Positions 6,707-8,918 of a stretch of DNA of 8,918 nucleotides are shown here, in pieces; positions within the stretch are counted from its first letter, which is position 1; the number at the start of each line of letters is the position of its first letter. The notes under the pieces are model-generated. The model was not told where the DNA came from. It saw only the letters and a program-made list of their open reading frames with translations, and did no database searches. The position numbers and the translations under genes are program-made. Location of the stretch: contig DAOVNC010000119.1 in NCBI GenBank assembly GCA_030630445.1, forward strand, positions 1-8,918, written 5' to 3'. Origin of the DNA: Kiritimatiellales bacterium (GTDB lineage Bacteria > Verrucomicrobiota > Kiritimatiellia > Kiritimatiellales > Pontiellaceae).

Positions 6707-6811
6707 AAATATGAAAGATGAATTATGAGCGATGAAAATGGGTCGGCGACAGCTTTTATAAAAGGCCAATGCCGTTTGAATTCCCTTTTCATATTTCATC
6801 TCTCATCTTTC
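6707..6811. repeat. GATGAAA-type repeat with long inverted arms between the ATPase gene and dtd
   Basis: The left arm (6707-6740) is a degenerate run of GATGAAA/ATGA units, and the right arm (6787-6811) is its reverse complement. Exact matches are AAATATGAAA (6707-6716) with TTTCATATTT (6787-6796), and GAAAGATGA (6713-6721) with TCATCTTTC (6803-6811). In RNA this could fold into an imperfect stem-loop of about 100 bases ending just before the dtd start. A related GGAAGATGAG lies just after argH (8746-8755). Confidence 0.55.
6753..6764. promoter_or_regulatory. 12-bp palindrome CTTTTATAAAAG; possible -10 region upstream of dtd
   Basis: A perfect 12-bp palindrome sits between the two arms of the surrounding inverted repeat. 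It contains TATAAA (6757-6762), a 5-of-6 match to a -10 box. No good -35 hexamer lies 16-18 bases upstream. It could be a weak promoter of dtd, a protein-binding site, or simply the loop of the larger dyad. Confidence 0.25.
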
Positions 6812-6819
6812 CGGTTTTC

Positions 6820-7275
6820 ATGAAGTTGGTCATCCAGCGCGTAAAGCAGGCTTCGGTTTCGGTGGATGGAAAGCGCATTTCCAAAATCGGTCCGGGTCTG
6901 CTCGTTCTTGCAGGGGTGTCGCACAGCGACACCCCTTTTGATGCCCGGCATATGGCGCGCAAAACCGCCAAGCTTCGGATCTTCCAGGACGAGGACGGCA
7001 AAATGAACCGCTCCGTCGAGGAGGTGGGCGGCGAGATCCTTGCCGTCAGCCAGTTCACCCTCTACGGCGACTGCACCAAGGGCAACCGACCTGGCTATAT
7101 CGAGGCCGCCCGCCCCGGACAGGGCGAGGCCCTCTTCAATGAATATGTCCAAGCCTTGGAAAAGCTCGGATTTCCCCCGAAGACGGGAGAGTTCGGCGGC
7201 GACATGCAGGTCGAACTCCTCAACGACGGTCCCGTCACCCTCCTCCTCGAAAGCACGGGCCGCACGAAAGAATGA
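6820..7275 (+). CDS. dtd: D-aminoacyl-tRNA deacylase
   Basis: DTD hydrolyses D-amino acids (and Gly wrongly loaded on tRNA-Ala) from tRNA, a cytoplasmic proofreading step. The 151-residue product has the family length and motifs: MKLVIQRV at the start, SQFTLYGD (77-84), GNRPGY (88-93), the GxFGxxM stretch GEFGGDM (124-129) and NDGPVT (135-140), whose Gly-Pro forms the cross-subunit cis-Pro chirality filter. An in-frame ATG at 6769 would add 17 residues read out of the upstream repeat, which the family lacks, so I place the start at 6820. No Shine-Dalgarno precedes either start; translation may depend on local structure or a leaderless message. It lies between the ABC-ATPase family gene and argH on the same strand. 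Identification is firm. Confidence 0.95.
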   Translation: MKLVIQRVKQASVSVDGKRISKIGPGLLVLAGVSHSDTPFDARHMARKTAKLRIFQDEDGKMNRSVEEVGGEILAVSQFTLYGDCTKGNRPGYIEAARPGQGEALFNEYVQALEKLGFPPKTGEFGGDMQVELLNDGPVTLLLESTGRTKE

Positions 7276-7294
7276 ATTTCCGCGAATGGGATTT

Positions 7295-7324
7295 ATTCGT
7301 GTTCATTCGCGTTCATTCGTGGTT
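7295..7324. repeat. Three tandem copies of a 10-bp repeat (ATTCGTGTTC) between dtd and argH
   Basis: ATTCGTGTTC (7295-7304), ATTCGCGTTC (7305-7314) and ATTCGTGGTT (7315-7324) follow in exact 10-bp register. A partial inverted echo (CGCGAATG, 7281-7288) lies just before. From memory, this ATTCGTG/TTC repeat type recurs between genes of many sediment and PVC-type genomes. It lies 20 bases after dtd and 32 bases before argH. Function unknown. Confidence 0.6.
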
Positions 7325-7356
7325 AAACTTCTGCACTTTTCAAGTGAGGTAGGATT

Positions 7357-8733
7357 ATGGCAAAACAAAAAACAACCGTCGGAACCATTAACAACGAAAC
7401 CTTGGCCTTCACCGCCGGGCGCGATGTCGAGCTCGACCATGCGCTGATCACCGTCGACTGCATCGGCACCGCCGCGCACGTCACCATGCTCTCGAAAATG
7501 CCGGTAAAGCCGCCGCTCATCACCGAGGCCGAGCGCAAGCAGGTGATCGAAGGCTTGGTCGAAATCATCGGCCTCGCGCAGCAGAACAAATTCAGGATCA
7601 AGCTGGCCGACCAAGACGTGCACCTCGCCGTCGAGCGCACGCTCACTAAAAAGCTCGGCGACCTCGGCAAAAAGATCCACACCTGCCGTAGCCGCAACGA
7701 CCAAGTCGCCGTCGATCTGCGCCTCTACGCCAAGGAGCAGTTGCTCCAAACCCTCGAAGAAGCCGCCGCGCTCGTCGCCGCGCTTACCACTTTTGGAAAG
7801 AAACATGAAGCGGTTCCAATGGTTGGAAGAACGCACATGCAGCCGGGCATGCCATCGAGCATCGGCCTGTGGGCCACGGCCCACGCCGAGAGCCTCCTCG
7901 ACGACTGCGTCCAGCTGATCAACGCCTATCGATTGAATGACCAATGCCCGCTCGGCTCAGCCGCCAGCTACGGCGTGCCGCTACCGATTGACCGCCAGCT
8001 GACCTCCGACCTGCTCGGTTTCAGCCGTCCGACCCATAACGTGCTCTATGCCAACAATGGGCGTGGCAAGATGGAATCCATCGTTCTTTCCGCCATGAGC
8101 CAGGTCATGCTGACGCTTTCGCGCCTCGCGCAGGACTTCATGCTCTTCACCATGCCGGAGTTCGACTATTTCAAGCTGCCCGCCGAATTCTGCACCGGCA
8201 GCTCCATCATGCCTCAGAAGCAAAACCCCGACGTCTGCGAACTTGTCCGCGCCAAGGCCACGCGCGTCAAGGCCGCCGAGCTCGGTGTGTACGATTTGGT
8301 CAAAGGCTCACCCACTGGCTACAACCGCGACCTGCAGGAGGCCAAGGAACTCTTCATGGAAGGCATAGCCGCCACCCGCACCTGCCTGCGCATTCTCGCG
8401 CCGATGGTCAAAGAGACGAAGATCAACAAACAGGCGCTTATCGACGGCTTTACACCCGACGTCTTCGCCACTGACCGCGCCCTCGAACTCGTGGGTGAAG
8501 GCATGCCCTTCCGCGATGCCTACCACCATGTGAAGGAAAACCTCCACGAGCTTGAAAACATCGACCCCGTTGAAGCCATCCAGCTCAAGACCCATCTCGG
8601 CGCCCCCCTCGGCCTCGACTGGAACTACTTCAAAAACCGCATCGCCGCCGCAAAGCAAACCGTCCGCGACGAGCGCAAAGCCTTCAACAAGGCCGTCACC
8701 AAGCTCCTCGGTGTGAAGTATCCGGTGGAGTGA
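7357..8733 (+). CDS. argH: Argininosuccinate lyase, divergent form
   Basis: ArgH cleaves argininosuccinate to arginine and fumarate in the last step of arginine synthesis. The 458-residue product matches the family length (E. coli 457). GAGGT (7346-7350) lies six bases before the ATG. Superfamily motifs are present in order: DQDVHLAVE (85-93), HTCRSRNDQVAVDLRL (108-123), GRTHMQPGMPSS (157-168, general-acid-side His160), PLGSAASYG (198-206), PIDR (210-213), the signature GSSIMPQKQNP (281-291, catalytic-loop Ser283) and YNRDLQE (322-328). Oddities are no N-terminal WGGRF motif, Cys110 where most ArgH have Gly (HTGRSRND), and GRTHMQPGMPSS in place of GYTHLQ..QP. These suggest a distinct clade rather than loss of function, as catalytic residues remain. 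Another aspartase/fumarase-superfamily lyase is less likely given HTxRSRNDQ and YNRDLQE. Confidence 0.9.
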   Translation: MAKQKTTVGTINNETLAFTAGRDVELDHALITVDCIGTAAHVTMLSKMPVKPPLITEAERKQVIEGLVEIIGLAQQNKFRIKLADQDVHLAVERTLTKKLGDLGKKIHTCRSRNDQVAVDLRLYAKEQLLQTLEEAAALVAALTTFGKKHEAVPMVGRTHMQPGMPSSIGLWATAHAESLLDDCVQLINAYRLNDQCPLGSAASYGVPLPIDRQLTSDLLGFSRPTHNVLYANNGRGKMESIVLSAMSQVMLTLSRLAQDFMLFTMPEFDYFKLPAEFCTGSSIMPQKQNPDVCELVRAKATRVKAAELGVYDLVKGSPTGYNRDLQEAKELFMEGIAATRTCLRILAPMVKETKINKQALIDGFTPDVFATDRALELVGEGMPFRDAYHHVKENLHELENIDPVEAIQLKTHLGAPLGLDWNYFKNRIAAAKQTVRDERKAFNKAVTKLLGVKYPVE

Positions 8734-8918
8734 AAAATATAAGGTGGAAGATGAGAAACACTAATATCCAAGGACTGTCCCGAATGGCACTTAGTTAAGC
8801 CTCGTTAGCTAATGGTAGCAGCGTATCTATTCACTCCTGCCTTTTTAAATTTCGCAGTGAAATCACACTGCCATTCAATGCACCTGAATTTGGTTTCATT
8901 CAATAATACCGGGCGAAT
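8734..8918. other. Right-end region without a supported gene; possible mobile-element edge or minus-strand gene end
   Basis: After argH there is no clear terminator. The stretch holds GGAAGATGAG (8746-8755, akin to the repeat before dtd), the odd palindrome GGACTGTCC (8772-8780), paired TTAGTTAA/TTAGCTAA sites (8791-8812) and an 18-base hairpin (8854-8871). On the minus strand one frame is open from the window edge for 37 codons to TAA at 8807-8805. That is too short to call a gene, but it could be the 3' end of one lying mostly off the window. Base composition drops relative to argH. Confidence 0.4.
8854..8871. repeat. Inverted repeat GCAGTG-N6-CACTGC
   Basis: A perfect 6-bp stem with a 6-base loop (AAATCA). 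Neither strand has a T-run directly after it, so it is not a convincing rho-independent terminator. It lies inside the 37-codon open minus-strand frame. Confidence 0.4.

Noticed and set aside
5950..6792. 280-codon minus-strand frame opposite the ABC-ATPase family gene
   Set aside because: Antisense shadow. The plus-strand frame carries family motifs and a ribosome binding site; this one has neither.
6769..6819. Longer dtd start at 6769
   Set aside because: The extra 17 residues are read from repeat DNA, have no counterpart in the family, and no ribosome binding site supports that start.
8800..8880. tRNA-like TAGCTAATGGTAG segment
   Set aside because: It resembles a tRNA D-arm, but no acceptor, anticodon or T-arm pairing can be drawn around it.

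Overview
The window looks like chromosomal DNA from a fairly GC-rich Gram-negative-type bacterium. Gene density, gene content and short-period intergenic repeats suggest a PVC-group genome (Kiritimatiellota/Verrucomicrobiota-like), but this is an impression: there is no rRNA or marker gene here to settle it. Most of the window is housekeeping and metabolic genes, with one accessory gene in a visibly more AT-rich stretch near the left end.

Layout. (1) 1-440, minus: 5' part of pyrK, the electron-transfer subunit of dihydroorotate dehydrogenase, cut by the window edge, with a candidate promoter so close to the start codon that the mRNA would be almost leaderless. (2) 441-1850: a lower-GC island holding a DUF3800-family gene (855-1610, plus) flanked by about 400 and 240 bases with no convincing gene but with small repeats and dyads. 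(3) 4489-1851, minus: a two-gene unit, an iron-containing alcohol dehydrogenase followed 2 nt later by a sodium:solute symporter; probably uptake plus oxidation or reduction of one small organic solute. (4) 4554-6699, plus: a candidate sigma70-type promoter, an FmdB-family zinc-ribbon gene broken by a one-base frameshift, and a 579-residue protein of the ABC-ATPase (PF09818-type) family. (5) 6820-8733, plus: dtd (D-aminoacyl-tRNA deacylase) and a divergent argH (argininosuccinate lyase). (6) 8734-8918: 185 bases without a supported gene but rich in small dyads, possibly the edge of a mobile element or the 3' end of a minus-strand gene.

How the genes work together. pyrK (pyrimidines), argH (arginine) and dtd (translation quality control) are ordinary core functions. 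The alcohol dehydrogenase/symporter pair is a catabolic or fermentative module.

The least ordinary object is the 4960-6699 protein. It keeps the architecture of the ABC-ATPase family, including the YNHIPGDGRE stretch and a Walker B Asp-Glu. It has lost the Walker A lysine and following Ser/Thr, and has altered signature and post-Walker-B residues, so it looks like an intact, selected pseudo-ATPase. Other points worth a second look are the frameshift in the FmdB gene, the non-canonical metal-site residues of the alcohol dehydrogenase, and three unrelated families of short-period intergenic repeats. I did not find a convincing new multi-gene system, CRISPR array or RNA gene.
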